DNA of 64,000 nt. Origin: Deltaproteobacteria bacterium. GTDB taxonomy: Bacteria > Myxococcota > Myxococcia > Myxococcales > SZAS-1. A model generated the notes under the pieces. That model saw only the letters and a list, made by a program, of their open reading frames with translations, was not told the DNA's origin and searched no databases. The translations under genes were made by a program, and so were the position numbers. The stretch is taken from positions 62,001 to 126,000 of the forward strand of contig JAFEBB010000012.1 of assembly GCA_018266075.1 (NCBI GenBank), given 5' to 3'. This document shows, piece by piece, positions 37,667-45,933 of the stretch (positions within the stretch are counted from its first letter, which is position 1; each line of letters opens with the position of its first letter).

Positions 37667-38560
37667 TCAGTTGCGCTCGGTCGGCGCGGGGAAGATGAGC
37701 CCCAGGAGCTCTTCGCCCGAGAGCTGGTAGTGCGCCCCGCAGAACTCGCAGGTCGCCTCGGCCTTGCCCTCTTTCTCCCAGAGGTCGGCGATCTCCTCGC
37801 GGCCCATGGCGGTGATGGCCCGCAGCGCGCGCTCGCGGGAGCAGCTGCAGCGGTACACCGCCGGGTGCTCGTCGATGAGCTTGGGCAGCTCGCCGCCAAA
37901 GAGCGGGGCCAGGTTCTGGAGGAGCGCGTCGTCGGTGAGCGCGGCGCCGTCGAGCCAGCCCTCGCGGAGCCGCTGGGAAGCCTCGGCCAGCTTCTGCCGA
38001 TCGCCGTCGGGGAGCGCCTGGACCAGCAGGCCAGCCACCATGCCGAGCGCATCGCCGTCGTCCGGGCGAACCGTGAGCGCGATGCCCGTGGGCACCTGCT
38101 CCGACTGCTCGAAGTAGCGGTGCAAGAGGTCGGCGATCTCCGTGTCGCCCGCGGCCACGGAGAGATCCACCATGCCGCGGTAGACCTCGCCGGCCACGTC
38201 GCGGAGCACGGAGACGTAGCCCTTGCGCCCGAGCGCGCCGTTCGCCCGGAAGGGCCCCGAGCGCCCGGGGAAGTCCACCTGGGCGTTCTTGATGTAGCCG
38301 CGCACCTCGCCGCTCGGCTTGGCGTCAGCGAAGATGCCGCGTACCGGGCCGTCGCACTCGATCTGCAGATTGAGCCGCGAGTCGCCCTTCTGGAGCGCGC
38401 CCAGGAGCAGGCCGGAGGTGAGCGCCTGGGCGAAGAGCCCGGCCGCCGTGGGGTAGGCCTTGTGCAGCTCGCGCCCGCGCCGGGCCACGCCGGTCGCCGA
38501 CGCGAAGATGAGCTGCAGCTTGCTCTCGGGCAAGTACGCCCGCACCACCCGATCGCCCAT
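37667..38560 (-). CDS. hslO: Redox-regulated chaperone Hsp33
   Basis: A 297-residue Hsp33, normal length. The C-terminal zinc-thiol switch is complete: Cys238 and Cys240 (CSC) and Cys271 and Cys274 (CEFC), 30 residues apart. In E. coli these bind zinc when reduced and form disulfides under oxidative stress, activating the holdase. The N-terminal domain has typical blocks (GLFAQALTSGLLLGALQKGD, GEVRGYIKNAQVDFPG). Confidence 0.96.
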   Translation of the reverse strand: MGDRVVRAYLPESKLQLIFASATGVARRGRELHKAYPTAAGLFAQALTSGLLLGALQKGDSRLNLQIECDGPVRGIFADAKPSGEVRGYIKNAQVDFPGRSGPFRANGALGRKGYVSVLRDVAGEVYRGMVDLSVAAGDTEIADLLHRYFEQSEQVPTGIALTVRPDDGDALGMVAGLLVQALPDGDRQKLAEASQRLREGWLDGAALTDDALLQNLAPLFGGELPKLIDEHPAVYRCSCSRERALRAITAMGREEIADLWEKEGKAEATCEFCGAHYQLSGEELLGLIFPAPTERN

Positions 38561-38666
38561 GGCAAACCTCGAACCTCAAGGGTACACGCCCGCTGCCGCG
38601 CGCGCAGGTGAAGCTGCGTCGAGCGGGCGAGCGGGCGTGGCCTCGGCGAATTGCGCCGCGCGTTGC

Positions 38667-39128
38667 CTAGAACGGGATGTCGTCGTCGGAGCGGCCGCTG
38701 GCGGCGGGGCCCTCGGCGTCGAGGTTCGGCGGCGGCGGCCCGAAGTCGTCGGCGCCGGCGTTCTGCGGGCGGGGCGCGCGGTTGGCGTCGTCGCGCGAGC
38801 CGAGGAAGACCACCTGGTTCGCCACGATCTCGGTGGTGTAGTTCTTCTTGCCTTCCTTGTCGGTCCAGTCGCGCGTCTGCAGGCGGCCCTCGACGTACAC
38901 CTTGCGGCCCTTGGCCAGGTACTGGCCGCAGAGCTCCGCGACCTTGCCCCACACCACGATGCGGTGCCACTCGGTGCGCTCGTTCTTGTTGCCGGTGGCC
39001 TTGTCGGTCCAGCTCTCGGAGGTGGCCACGGAGAAGTTGGCAACGGCCTGGCCGCCGGAGGTGTAACGCACCTCGGGGTCGCGGCCCAGGTTGCCCAGCA
39101 CGATCGCCTTGTTGACGGAGGAAGCCAT
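38667..39128 (-). CDS. ssb: Single-stranded DNA-binding protein
   Basis: A 153-residue SSB. The OB fold opens with [20 protein letters not shown] and has the family blocks [20 protein letters not shown] and [14 protein letters not shown] Pro/Gly-rich linker leads to the acidic tip DDDIPF, which in other bacteria recruits replication and repair proteins. AAGGCGAG precedes ATG 39128. Confidence 0.97.
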   Translation of the reverse strand: MASSVNKAIVLGNLGRDPEVRYTSGGQAVANFSVATSESWTDKATGNKNERTEWHRIVVWGKVAELCGQYLAKGRKVYVEGRLQTRDWTDKEGKKNYTTEIVANQVVFLGSRDDANRAPRPQNAGADDFGPPPPNLDAEGPAASGRSDDDIPF

Positions 39129-39235
39129 GTCTCGCCTTTCGTATGGCCTGACCACCACGGTCAGGCTCCAATGTTGGGTGCGTGTATAGCAGCCGACCCT
39201 GACATCGCAAGGCCCCGGATCCGGATCCGCGCGGA

Positions 39236-39646
39236 TCAGACGAGGTCGAGCATCACGTACAGGCAAACGCCGGTGGCGATGACGTAGAGCCACGCGCCGA
39301 ACGCCACCGGCCCGACCTCTTTGTGCGCCGCGAAGCTCCCGCCGAGCCCGAGCGCCAGCGCGGCCACGATGAGCGGCACCGACGCCACCGCGAAGCCGTC
39401 GTGCGTGAGGAACACCAGCCAGTACACGCCGCGCCACGCGCCCACGCCGCGAAAGGGCGTGAGCCCGTAGCGCACGATGCGCGTCACGAAGGGGATCAGG
39501 AAGAGCGCCGAGCTCGCGAAGGCCGCGAGCATGAAGCGTCGATGGCGATCGAACTGGCGCGCGCGGGCAGCGCGGTAGCCGAGGATCGCGAAGACGCCGG
39601 CGAGGCTCGTGAGCAGGACATCGGCCAACGCCAGGGCAGCGCGCAT
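39236..39646 (-). CDS. DUF420 membrane protein
   Basis: A 136-residue membrane protein with four hydrophobic helices. It matches DUF420: [42 protein letters not shown] and a final [20 protein letters not shown]420 proteins in Bacillus (CtaM/YozB) are needed for cytochrome oxidase function, with His residues proposed to bind a cofactor; the matching His are present (HRRFM and LTHDG). ATG 39646 starts directly before the first helix; the frame upstream is not membrane-like. No oxidase gene is in this window. Confidence 0.8.
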   Translation of the reverse strand: MRAALALADVLLTSLAGVFAILGYRAARARQFDRHRRFMLAAFASSALFLIPFVTRIVRYGLTPFRGVGAWRGVYWLVFLTHDGFAVASVPLIVAALALGLGGSFAAHKEVGPVAFGAWLYVIATGVCLYVMLDLV

Positions 39647-39741
39647 CGGCCCCGAGGATGGACCGGTGTGACCGAGGCCACAAGGCTGCCCCGAGCGGGT
39701 GCAAAGAAAGATTTCCCATCCGGCGTGCGTCGGCGGTCCCT

Positions 39742-39753
39742 CCGTTCGAACGG
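39742..39753. promoter_or_regulatory. 12-bp palindrome touching a ribosome-binding site
   Basis: CCGTTCGAACGG is a perfect palindrome ending inside the CGGAGG ribosome site of the gene at 39762. A bound dimer or an RNA hairpin here could block translation or transcription of that gene. Confidence 0.3.
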
Positions 39754-39761
39754 AGGCTGCC

Positions 39762-40463
39762 ATGCGAAAGCAGATTCAGACCTGGCTCCTGTGCCTGTAC
39801 GCCTTCACGATGCTCACGGGCTTCCACCACCATCACCACATCGGCGGAACGAGCGGCGGCGGGGGCTGCGGTGGCGTGCCGGAGCCGTCGTCGACCGAGA
39901 GCTCGCACACCTCGAGCTCGCACGGGTCGGCCTCGAGGTGGCGGCTCGACGGCGAGCTGGTGGTGCTTTCGGACGGCGGCGCCAACGCAGAGCTGATGGT
40001 CTCGGACGCGCAGCTCGGCACGCCGATCGTCGGCGCGGAGGTGCTCGTGAATGATCTCGCGGTCCCGGAGATCGCGCCCGGGCACTACGGCGGCCCCATG
40101 CCCGCACCGGCGCCTGGCTCGACCGTCGAACTGGTCGTGAACGGCGGCTGGCCGGTGCAGCTCAGCGGCGTCATGCCGGCGTCCGCGGAAGGCGTCGCGG
40201 TCGAGGGCGATCGGGTGACGGCCTCGCTGGGTGCGGATGCCGACGGGGTCATCGTTCGCGAGTCGTCGGCCGACGGCGGCAGCGACGAGGTGACCGTGCC
40301 ATCGCCCACGGCGGACGCCGGCATTGACGTGGTCCTGCCCCCGATGCCTGCGCGCGACGAGGTCGAGGTCGACGTGGTGAACCGCGCGGTCGGCCTGGAC
40401 GCGGACCTCGGCGAGGTGGACCTCACCGACGCCCGCGCGGTCTCCCAGGTCCTGCTTCCTTAA
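39762..40463 (+). CDS. Exported protein with natural His5 cluster
   Basis: A 233-residue exported protein. A signal-like start ([20 protein letters not shown]) is followed at once by [18 protein letters not shown], so the His cluster would sit at the mature N-terminus with a Cys nearby. The rest is beta-rich ([36 protein letters not shown]) with an acidic C-terminus. Metal binding at the His cluster is a reasonable inference. CGGAGG precedes ATG 39762. Its TAA overlaps the stop of the convergent esterase gene in the four bases TTAA. Confidence 0.6.
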   Translation: MRKQIQTWLLCLYAFTMLTGFHHHHHIGGTSGGGGCGGVPEPSSTESSHTSSSHGSASRWRLDGELVVLSDGGANAELMVSDAQLGTPIVGAEVLVNDLAVPEIAPGHYGGPMPAPAPGSTVELVVNGGWPVQLSGVMPASAEGVAVEGDRVTASLGADADGVIVRESSADGGSDEVTVPSPTADAGIDVVLPPMPARDEVEVDVVNRAVGLDADLGEVDLTDARAVSQVLLP

Positions 40464-41530
40464 GGCTTGGGGTGCGCCAGGAAGAACTGCATCGCCAGCT
40501 GGCCCACCACGAACTGGTTGGCATCGGCGCAGCCGAACTGGTCGGGCAACGGTCCCACGTCGGTGCCGCCGGGGAAGCAGTGCCCGCCGAGGATCGTGCT
40601 GTCCGCTTGATAGTCGTGCTCCCAGAACTCGAACGGCGTGCCGCTCGGTGAGAGGTAGCGCGTGGCGATGTGCGCGGCGTCCTGCTCGATGACCGTGCCG
40701 GTGCCGTCGTTCCAATAGCCGAGGGCCGCGTCGCGCTGGGGAAGCGCGGTGGTGTCGAAGTTGACGATGTTGTCGTGGTGGCCGTGCACCTGCATCACGG
40801 GAAGCTCCGCAGCGGGCGCGTCGGGCGCGATGAAGGTGCAGCCGCCCACGCCGCCCGCGCTGATCGGCGCGACCGACGCAAAGAGCGTGGTGTGGCCGCA
40901 GATGAGCCACCAGGTCATGCCGCCGCCCTGCGAGAAGCCCATGGCGTGCACGCGCTTGGGATCCACGGCCATGGCCGTCATCGCGGTCTGGACGAAGGCG
41001 AGCAGCGGCGGACCGTACGTGTCCGCCGGATCCCACGAGGGGATCGCGCCCGGCGCCGTCGGCTGGGCCACGATGTAACCATTTTGCTTTCCGAGCGCGC
41101 GCATGTTGGTGCCCAGATCTTCCTGATCGGCGTTCATGGTGAAGCCGTGCGTGTCCAGGATGAGCCCGCAGCCACCCGACGCGCACGCGGTGGGAATCTC
41201 CACGTCGTACCGGATGCCGCCCTCGCAGCTGAACTGGTGGTGGCCCGCGCTCACGTCGGTGAAGCAGCCTGAAGGCGCCACCGTCGCGCCGCTGGTGCCG
41301 GTGCTGCTGCTGCTCGTGCTCGTGCTCGTGCTCGTGCTGCTGCCCGTCGTCGAGCTGCTGCTGCCCGTGCTCGAGTTGCCGCTCGTGCTGCCGGAGCCGC
41401 TCGAGCCCCCCGAGGTCCCCGACGCCGAACCGCCAATGCCCGCGCTGGTGTGCGTCGGGGTCGATGCGCCGCCGCAGCCGACGAGGATCACGACCGCGAG
41501 GCAGGTGATGGACGTTCGCACGGCGCGCAC
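40460..41530 (-). CDS. Secreted alpha/beta-hydrolase lipoprotein, PHB-depolymerase-like
   Basis: A 356-residue lipoprotein with lipobox VVILVGC, a Ser/Thr/Gly linker of about 65 residues, and an esterase domain like poly(3-hydroxybutyrate) depolymerases and feruloyl esterases. The nucleophile elbow is GFSQGGG, the oxyanion region [11 protein letters not shown], and an Asp/His pair is suggested by [10 protein letters not shown] and [10 protein letters not shown]. The substrate is probably an ester polymer or plant wall ester outside the cell. Starts are GTG (41530 or 41521). Its stop overlaps that of the convergent gene. Confidence 0.8.
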   Translation of the reverse strand: MRAVRTSITCLAVVILVGCGGASTPTHTSAGIGGSASGTSGGSSGSGSTSGNSSTGSSSSTTGSSTSTSTSTSSSSTGTSGATVAPSGCFTDVSAGHHQFSCEGGIRYDVEIPTACASGGCGLILDTHGFTMNADQEDLGTNMRALGKQNGYIVAQPTAPGAIPSWDPADTYGPPLLAFVQTAMTAMAVDPKRVHAMGFSQGGGMTWWLICGHTTLFASVAPISAGGVGGCTFIAPDAPAAELPVMQVHGHHDNIVNFDTTALPQRDAALGYWNDGTGTVIEQDAAHIATRYLSPSGTPFEFWEHDYQADSTILGGHCFPGGTDVGPLPDQFGCADANQFVVGQLAMQFFLAHPKP

Positions 41531-41601
41531 TCTACGGCGGGCGCACCGCGTCCTGCACCTGGTTGGAAAACGGATGGTTCATCCGCCGCAGTGCGCCATC
41601 G

Positions 41602-41653
41602 GAAACTGCGGGCGCTCTGTCAGAGCGTCGGGCTAGGGTGCGCTCGCAGTTTC
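41602..41653 (+). promoter_or_regulatory. Nested inverted repeat before the 41677 gene
   Basis: GAAACTGCG at 41602-41610 is matched by CGCAGTTTC at 41645-41653. Inside it, CGCTCTG at 41613-41619 is matched by CAGAGCG at 41621-41627. Transcribed, this forms a 9-bp outer stem with a 7-bp inner hairpin, ending about ten bases before the GGGAGGG ribosome site. It could be an RNA control element or a protein site. Confidence 0.5.
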
Positions 41654-41676
41654 AAATTTCCGGGAGGGAAATACAC

Positions 41677-42312
41677 ATGATTCGCAAGTTGATCGTTGGA
41701 AGCGTGATCTCCGCGTTTGCGGCCTCGGCCTACGCTGCGGCGCCTGCTCCGGCTCCTGCGGCCCCCGCACCCGCTCCGGCGGCGGCGCCTGCTCCGGCAG
41801 CACCCGCCGCGGCTCCGGCGGCTGGAGCTCCGGCTGCCGGCGCTCCGGACATGACCAAGATGGGCCCGGCCTCGCGCGTTCCCAAGAACGAGAAGGCCGA
41901 CAAGAAGGAGCTCGACGCGTACTTCAAGGCCAACGAGGAGGCGAGCAAGAAGGGCGACGTGAACGCCATGGCCGACATGGTCGACTTCCCCGTCACCATG
42001 GCCACCGACGACTCGAAGGGCGTGTACTCGTCGAAGGAGGTCAGCCGCGACGACTACATCAAGATGATGACCCCCTTCATGGAGATGATGAAGAACCCGC
42101 CCAAGGGCATGAAGATGACCATGACCGGCCAGTGCTTCATCCTGTCCGACGACCTCGCCTCCTGCGAGGGCGCGAACACCATGACCATGGGCAAGAACAA
42201 GACGAAGACCAACTCCCAGATGCTGATGGTCCGCAAGGACGGCAAGTGGAAGGCCAAGACCATGGTCGAGGCCGGCTGGGGCGACATGATGGCTGCCAAG
42301 CCCGCGAACTAA
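41677..42312 (+). CDS. Exported protein with Ala-Pro spacer and NTF2-like domain
   Basis: A 211-residue exported protein with GGGAGGG before ATG 41677. The signal peptide (MIRKLIVGSVISAFAASAYA) is followed by about 35 residues of Ala-Pro repeats, a rigid spacer that may cross the periplasm or wall. The domain after it (KKELDAYFKANEEASKKGDVNAMADMVDFPVTM) looks like an NTF2/SnoaL-type fold with helix, then LMVRKDGKWKAKTMVEAGW at the end. Lys- and Met-rich. Role unknown. A long inverted repeat sits upstream and a strong terminator downstream, suggesting a separate, well-expressed unit. Confidence 0.7.
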   Translation: MIRKLIVGSVISAFAASAYAAAPAPAPAAPAPAPAAAPAPAAPAAAPAAGAPAAGAPDMTKMGPASRVPKNEKADKKELDAYFKANEEASKKGDVNAMADMVDFPVTMATDDSKGVYSSKEVSRDDYIKMMTPFMEMMKNPPKGMKMTMTGQCFILSDDLASCEGANTMTMGKNKTKTNSQMLMVRKDGKWKAKTMVEAGWGDMMAAKPAN

Positions 42313-42329
42313 GCGGCACGGCACATCCC

Positions 42330-42380
42330 GGCCCGCATCGGACGGCACCCGCCGTCGGGGGCGGGCCGTTTCATTTCTTG
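42330..42380 (+). terminator. Strong intrinsic terminator
   Basis: A nested hairpin: GGCCCGC (42330-42336) pairs with GCGGGCC (42361-42367), and inside it GACGGC (42341-42346) pairs with GCCGTC (42351-42356). A T-rich run (GTTTCATTTCTTGTT) follows directly. It lies 18 bases after the stop of the 41677 gene. Confidence 0.8.
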
Positions 42381-42394
42381 TTACTTATCAATTC

Positions 42395-42943
42395 ATGAGC
42401 CCCGATGCCCCCAGCCTCCGCTACTGGCGCGCCATGGTGGGCGCGTGGCAGAGCCCGTTTCGGCTGCGCATTCCGAACTGGACCGTGTTTCAGCGCGCAG
42501 ACCTGCGTCCGATCGATCGCGCGCAGGTGGTGTCGCTCACGATGATGAAGTGGTTGTTCGTGCCGCCGCACATGCGAACGACCGTCGCCTTCGACGAAGC
42601 GGCGCAGCGCGTGCACCACACCACGCGCATCTCCAAGCTCGGCGTGACGCTCTTCCGCAGCGAGGAGTGGATTGCCTTGAACGACGACGGCTGCACGGGC
42701 GTCTTCACCGGCACCTGGGCGAGCGCGGCCACGCTCTGGCGCGACCAGCCCTGGCCCGAGTCGCGCGTGGAGATCGACCCGGACGGCGACGGCGCCAAGT
42801 ACGCCTTCACCTGGCTCGGCCAGCCCATGCGCCAGGCCACGCGCAAGATGCCGGAGGGCCTCCTGCTCAGCCAGACGACGGCGTTCTCGAGGGCGGCCGC
42901 GGTGCTGCGCCGCGTGCCGGAGACGTTCGGCCCGCAGTTCTGA
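42395..42943 (+). CDS. Hypothetical protein, 182 residues
   Basis: A 182-residue soluble protein without signal or transmembrane segments. It reads like a lipocalin- or SRPBCC-like ligand domain in composition: WTVFQRADLRPIDRAQ, HHTTRISKLGVTLFRSEEWI, GTWASAATLW. I cannot name the family. No Shine-Dalgarno is visible; the start lies just after the terminator of the previous gene, so it must have its own promoter or a leaderless transcript. Confidence 0.55.
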   Translation: MSPDAPSLRYWRAMVGAWQSPFRLRIPNWTVFQRADLRPIDRAQVVSLTMMKWLFVPPHMRTTVAFDEAAQRVHHTTRISKLGVTLFRSEEWIALNDDGCTGVFTGTWASAATLWRDQPWPESRVEIDPDGDGAKYAFTWLGQPMRQATRKMPEGLLLSQTTAFSRAAAVLRRVPETFGPQF

Positions 42944-43003
42944 AGCGAGCGCATTCGCGGGCAGGGGCGAGCGAGTTCGCGCGGGCCGAGTACAGTTGCG
43001 GCG

Positions 43004-43687
43004 ATGGCCGAGGCCCAACCGCACGCGCGTCGCGATCAGCCGCTCGTCATTCGCGTCACGCACTGGCTGAACGTGCCGCTGCTGGCGCTGATGGCCATGA
43101 GCGGCTTGCAGATCCTCGTCGCCTATCCCTACCTCGGGCCGCGCGGCGCGATGTACCGCTGGTGGCCGCTGCAGGGCTTCGTTCCGCCCGACCTTCTGCG
43201 CGCGGGTGGCTGGCTCGCGGGCGCGCGCGCGCTGCACTTCTCGACCATGTGGCTCCTGGCGCTGAACGGGCTGGTGTACCTGGTCTTCGTGCTCGCGAGC
43301 GGCGAGTGGCGGCGGCGCACGTTCTGGCCCAAGCGCGACACGGGCAACGCGGTGGGCACGGCGCTGCACTACCTGCGCATTCGACCCGCGCCGCCGCAGG
43401 GCTTCTACAACGGGCTCCAGCGGCTCGCGTACACGAGTGCCATCGGGCTGGGCGTGCTGCTGGTGCTGAGCGGCCTGGCGATCTGGAAGCCGGTGCAGTT
43501 CGACGTGCTCGCCGCGATCCTCGGCGGCTACGACAGCGCCCGGACGCTGCACCTCCTCGCGCTCATCGCCATCGCCGTGTTCGTGGTGGTGCACGTGGTG
43601 ACGGTGCTCCTCCACCCGAAGACGTTCCCGCCCATGCTGACCGGAGGTCCCGAGCGTGTCCCGTCGCGCGATGATCAGCAGGCGTGA
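43004..43687 (+). CDS. Cytochrome b561-like membrane subunit
   Basis: A 227-residue membrane protein with four helices and heme-ligand His candidates: VTHWLNVPLLAL in helix 1, ALHFSTMWLLAL in helix 2, ARTLHLLALIAI in helix 3 or 4, and VVHVVTVLLHP near the end. This is the pattern of the bacterial cytochrome b561/thiosulfate reductase b subunit, which passes electrons from quinol to a periplasmic enzyme. The next gene starts within its last 32 bases and encodes a molybdoenzyme, so the pair forms one complex. Confidence 0.88.
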   Translation: MAEAQPHARRDQPLVIRVTHWLNVPLLALMAMSGLQILVAYPYLGPRGAMYRWWPLQGFVPPDLLRAGGWLAGARALHFSTMWLLALNGLVYLVFVLASGEWRRRTFWPKRDTGNAVGTALHYLRIRPAPPQGFYNGLQRLAYTSAIGLGVLLVLSGLAIWKPVQFDVLAAILGGYDSARTLHLLALIAIAVFVVVHVVTVLLHPKTFPPMLTGGPERVPSRDDQQA

Positions 43688-44420
43688 ATTGCTCGTGGGC
43701 GCCGGCGCGCTGCTCGCGGGCTGCGACACGCAGCGGCCGCAGCGGGGGCTCCTGGGGTCCGTCGAGCGCTTCAACGGCAAGGTGCAGGCGGCGCTCTTCT
43801 CGCCCACGCACCTCGCGGAGACGGCCAGCGAGCGAGCGCTGACGCCGCTCGCGGCGTTCCCGCAGTACAAGATCGGATCGGAGTTTCCCGACGTGCCCGC
43901 GGGCTGGGTGCTCGAGGTGGGCGGGATGGTGGCGAACCCCGTCCGGCTGGAGCTGCCCATGCTGCAGAAGCTCGGCGGGACGGAGCTGCGCGTTCGCCAC
44001 CACTGCGTCGAGGGCTGGAGCGCGGTGGCGAGCTGGCAGGGCGTCCGCGTCTCCGAGCTGCGCGCGCTGGTGAAGCCCGCGCCTGAAGCGAGGTTCGTGG
44101 AGTTCGTCTCCTTCGAGGCGGCGCCCGAGCGGGAGTCCGCGGCGCCCGACGCCAAGGCCGGCCCCGGGGCGCCCGCAGCGCTCGCGCGCACGTACACCTC
44201 GTCGTGGGATCTGGAGAGCGCGCTGCACCCGCAGACGCTGCTCGCCTATGGCATGAACGGCCAGCCGCTGCCGCTCGAGCACGGCGGACCGCTGCGGCTC
44301 TACTCCGCGGTGAAGCTCGGCTACAAGATGGTGAAGTGGCTCGCGGCCGTGCGCTTTCTGCCAGAGCCCACCGGCGGCTACTGGGAAGACCAGGGCTACG
44401 AGTGGTTCGCGGGCGTCTGA
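43656..44420 (+). CDS. Sulfite-oxidase-fold molybdoenzyme, probable Tat lipoprotein
   Basis: A 254-residue oxidoreductase of the sulfite oxidase/MsrP fold. The twin-Arg leader (MISRRELLVGAGALLAGC) has a lipobox, so it is likely exported folded by Tat and then lipid-anchored. Cys117 in RVRHHCVEGWS is the expected molybdenum ligand; YKIGSEFP and GMNGQPLPLEHGGPLRL are typical for the fold. Starts with GTG 43656, with GGAGG eight bases upstream, overlapping the cytochrome gene. It receives electrons from that cytochrome; the substrate (a sulfoxide or similar) is not shown. Confidence 0.88.
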   Translation: MSRRAMISRRELLVGAGALLAGCDTQRPQRGLLGSVERFNGKVQAALFSPTHLAETASERALTPLAAFPQYKIGSEFPDVPAGWVLEVGGMVANPVRLELPMLQKLGGTELRVRHHCVEGWSAVASWQGVRVSELRALVKPAPEARFVEFVSFEAAPERESAAPDAKAGPGAPAALARTYTSSWDLESALHPQTLLAYGMNGQPLPLEHGGPLRLYSAVKLGYKMVKWLAAVRFLPEPTGGYWEDQGYEWFAGV

Positions 44421-44517
44421 ACACCCGCAACGCCGCGAGGCCTGTCGATCCGCCGGGGCGTGCGCACCCTTGATGGGGGCCCGTTCGTTCGAGCGTGGGC
44501 ATCGAGGTCAGGCGCGG

Positions 44518-45933
44518 ATGCTGGAGCGGCCCAAGCGCGAGCAGCAGACCAGGCGTTGGATCCTGGGCGCTTTCCTCGCCGCGATCGTGGCGACCTTCCT
44601 GGCCACGAACGCGGTCGCCGTGCTCGGGATGAGGCGGTTGCAGCAGGGCAACCGCCTCATCGTCGAGGACGCGCTCAAGAGCATCGAGCTCGTCTCCCGC
44701 GTGGCCCTCGACATCGACCGGGCGCGGCTCTTCGTCGACGACCACATCCTGGAGAAGGACCGCTCCAAGATGCTGGATGACGAGCGGCGGCTGGCCGACG
44801 TGAACGCGGACTATGCCGCCACCGCGCGCGCGTACGAGCCCATCGCCCACTTCGCCGGCGAGCACGAGGCCTGGGAGCGACTTCAAGACGAGGTGACGAA
44901 GCTCCAGGCGCCGCTGGGGGTCGTGGTCGAGCGCTCGCGTCAGAACGACGATCAGGGCGCGTTCATCGGCATGGACGCGCTCAACGACCGGTTCGACGCC
45001 ATCGACCGCGACGTCGGCACGCTCATCGCCATCAACCGCGACGAGGCCCAGCGCCAGGTGGTGGAGGTGACGGCGCGGCAGCGCACGGAGCAGCTCTACC
45101 TGGCGCTCACCACGCTCCTGGGCCTCTGCGTCTCGGTGCTGCTCGTGACCCGCGTGAGCCGGCTCATCTCCCGGCGCGAGTCGGAGATCTGGAAGCTCGC
45201 CGAGGCCCTCGAGGAGCGAAACCGCGAGCTCGACTCGTTCGCCGGCCGGGTGGCGCACGACCTGCGCGGGCCGCTCACCGCAGTGAGCCTGGCGTCGGCG
45301 CGGCTCGCCGAGCAGGCGCGGGAGGATGGCGCGGCGGTGATCCTCAAGCGCGGCGTCTCGCGCATGGAGCTGCTCATCAACGACCTGCTCATGCTCTCGC
45401 GCATCGGCGGCGAGGTGCGCGACAACGTCTGCGAGCTCGACGCGGTGGCGGAGGCCGTGGTCGAAGAGCAGGCGCCCGCGCTCGTGGCCCAGGGTGGCGC
45501 GCTCCGCACCGCGCTCGCGCCCGCGTGGGTGCGCTGCACCGAGGGGCTCTTGCGACAGGTGCTCTGGAACCTCGTGGACAACGCCGTGAAGTATCGGCGC
45601 CCGGACGTGCCGCCCGAGGTCGCGCTGGAGGGCCGCGTGGTGGGGCGGGTCTACGAGCTGCGCGTGGTGGACAACGGCATGGGCATGAGCCCGGAGGACG
45701 CGCGCCGCGCCTTCGAGCCGTTCTTCCGCGCCGAGCGCAGCCGCGAGCTGGTGGGCACCGGCCTCGGGCTGGCCATCGTGAAGCGCGTGGTGGAGGCCCA
45801 CGGCGGCGAGGTGACGCTTGAGTCCAAGCTGGGCGTGGGATCGGCGTTCGTCATCCGCTTGCGATTGGCCAACACCGGGCCAAGGCCGGAAGCACCCGAG
45901 CCGGCGCCGCGGCCCGTGTCGCACGACGCCTAA
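44518..45933 (+). CDS. Membrane sensor histidine kinase
   Basis: A 471-residue kinase. A first helix (WILGAFLAAIVATFLATNA) precedes a helical periplasmic sensor (SIELVSRVALDIDRARLFVD), then a second helix (LALTTLLGLCVSVLLVTRV). H box AHDLRGPLTA with His near residue 247, N box NLVDNAVKYR, G1 VDNGMGMS and G2 GTGLGLAIVK are present. ATG 44518 is chosen; the frame is open from 44470. It ends on CTAA shared with the convergent alpha-2-macroglobulin operon. It may sense envelope state together with that operon; this rests on position only. Confidence 0.9.
   Translation: MLERPKREQQTRRWILGAFLAAIVATFLATNAVAVLGMRRLQQGNRLIVEDALKSIELVSRVALDIDRARLFVDDHILEKDRSKMLDDERRLADVNADYAATARAYEPIAHFAGEHEAWERLQDEVTKLQAPLGVVVERSRQNDDQGAFIGMDALNDRFDAIDRDVGTLIAINRDEAQRQVVEVTARQRTEQLYLALTTLLGLCVSVLLVTRVSRLISRRESEIWKLAEALEERNRELDSFAGRVAHDLRGPLTAVSLASARLAEQAREDGAAVILKRGVSRMELLINDLLMLSRIGGEVRDNVCELDAVAEAVVEEQAPALVAQGGALRTALAPAWVRCTEGLLRQVLWNLVDNAVKYRRPDVPPEVALEGRVVGRVYELRVVDNGMGMSPEDARRAFEPFFRAERSRELVGTGLGLAIVKRVVEAHGGEVTLESKLGVGSAFVIRLRLANTGPRPEAPEPAPRPVSHDA

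Noticed and set aside
39822-39842. His5 run as cloning-vector contamination
   Set aside because: It lies inside a normal gene with signal peptide, ribosome site and local composition, without vector sequence around it.
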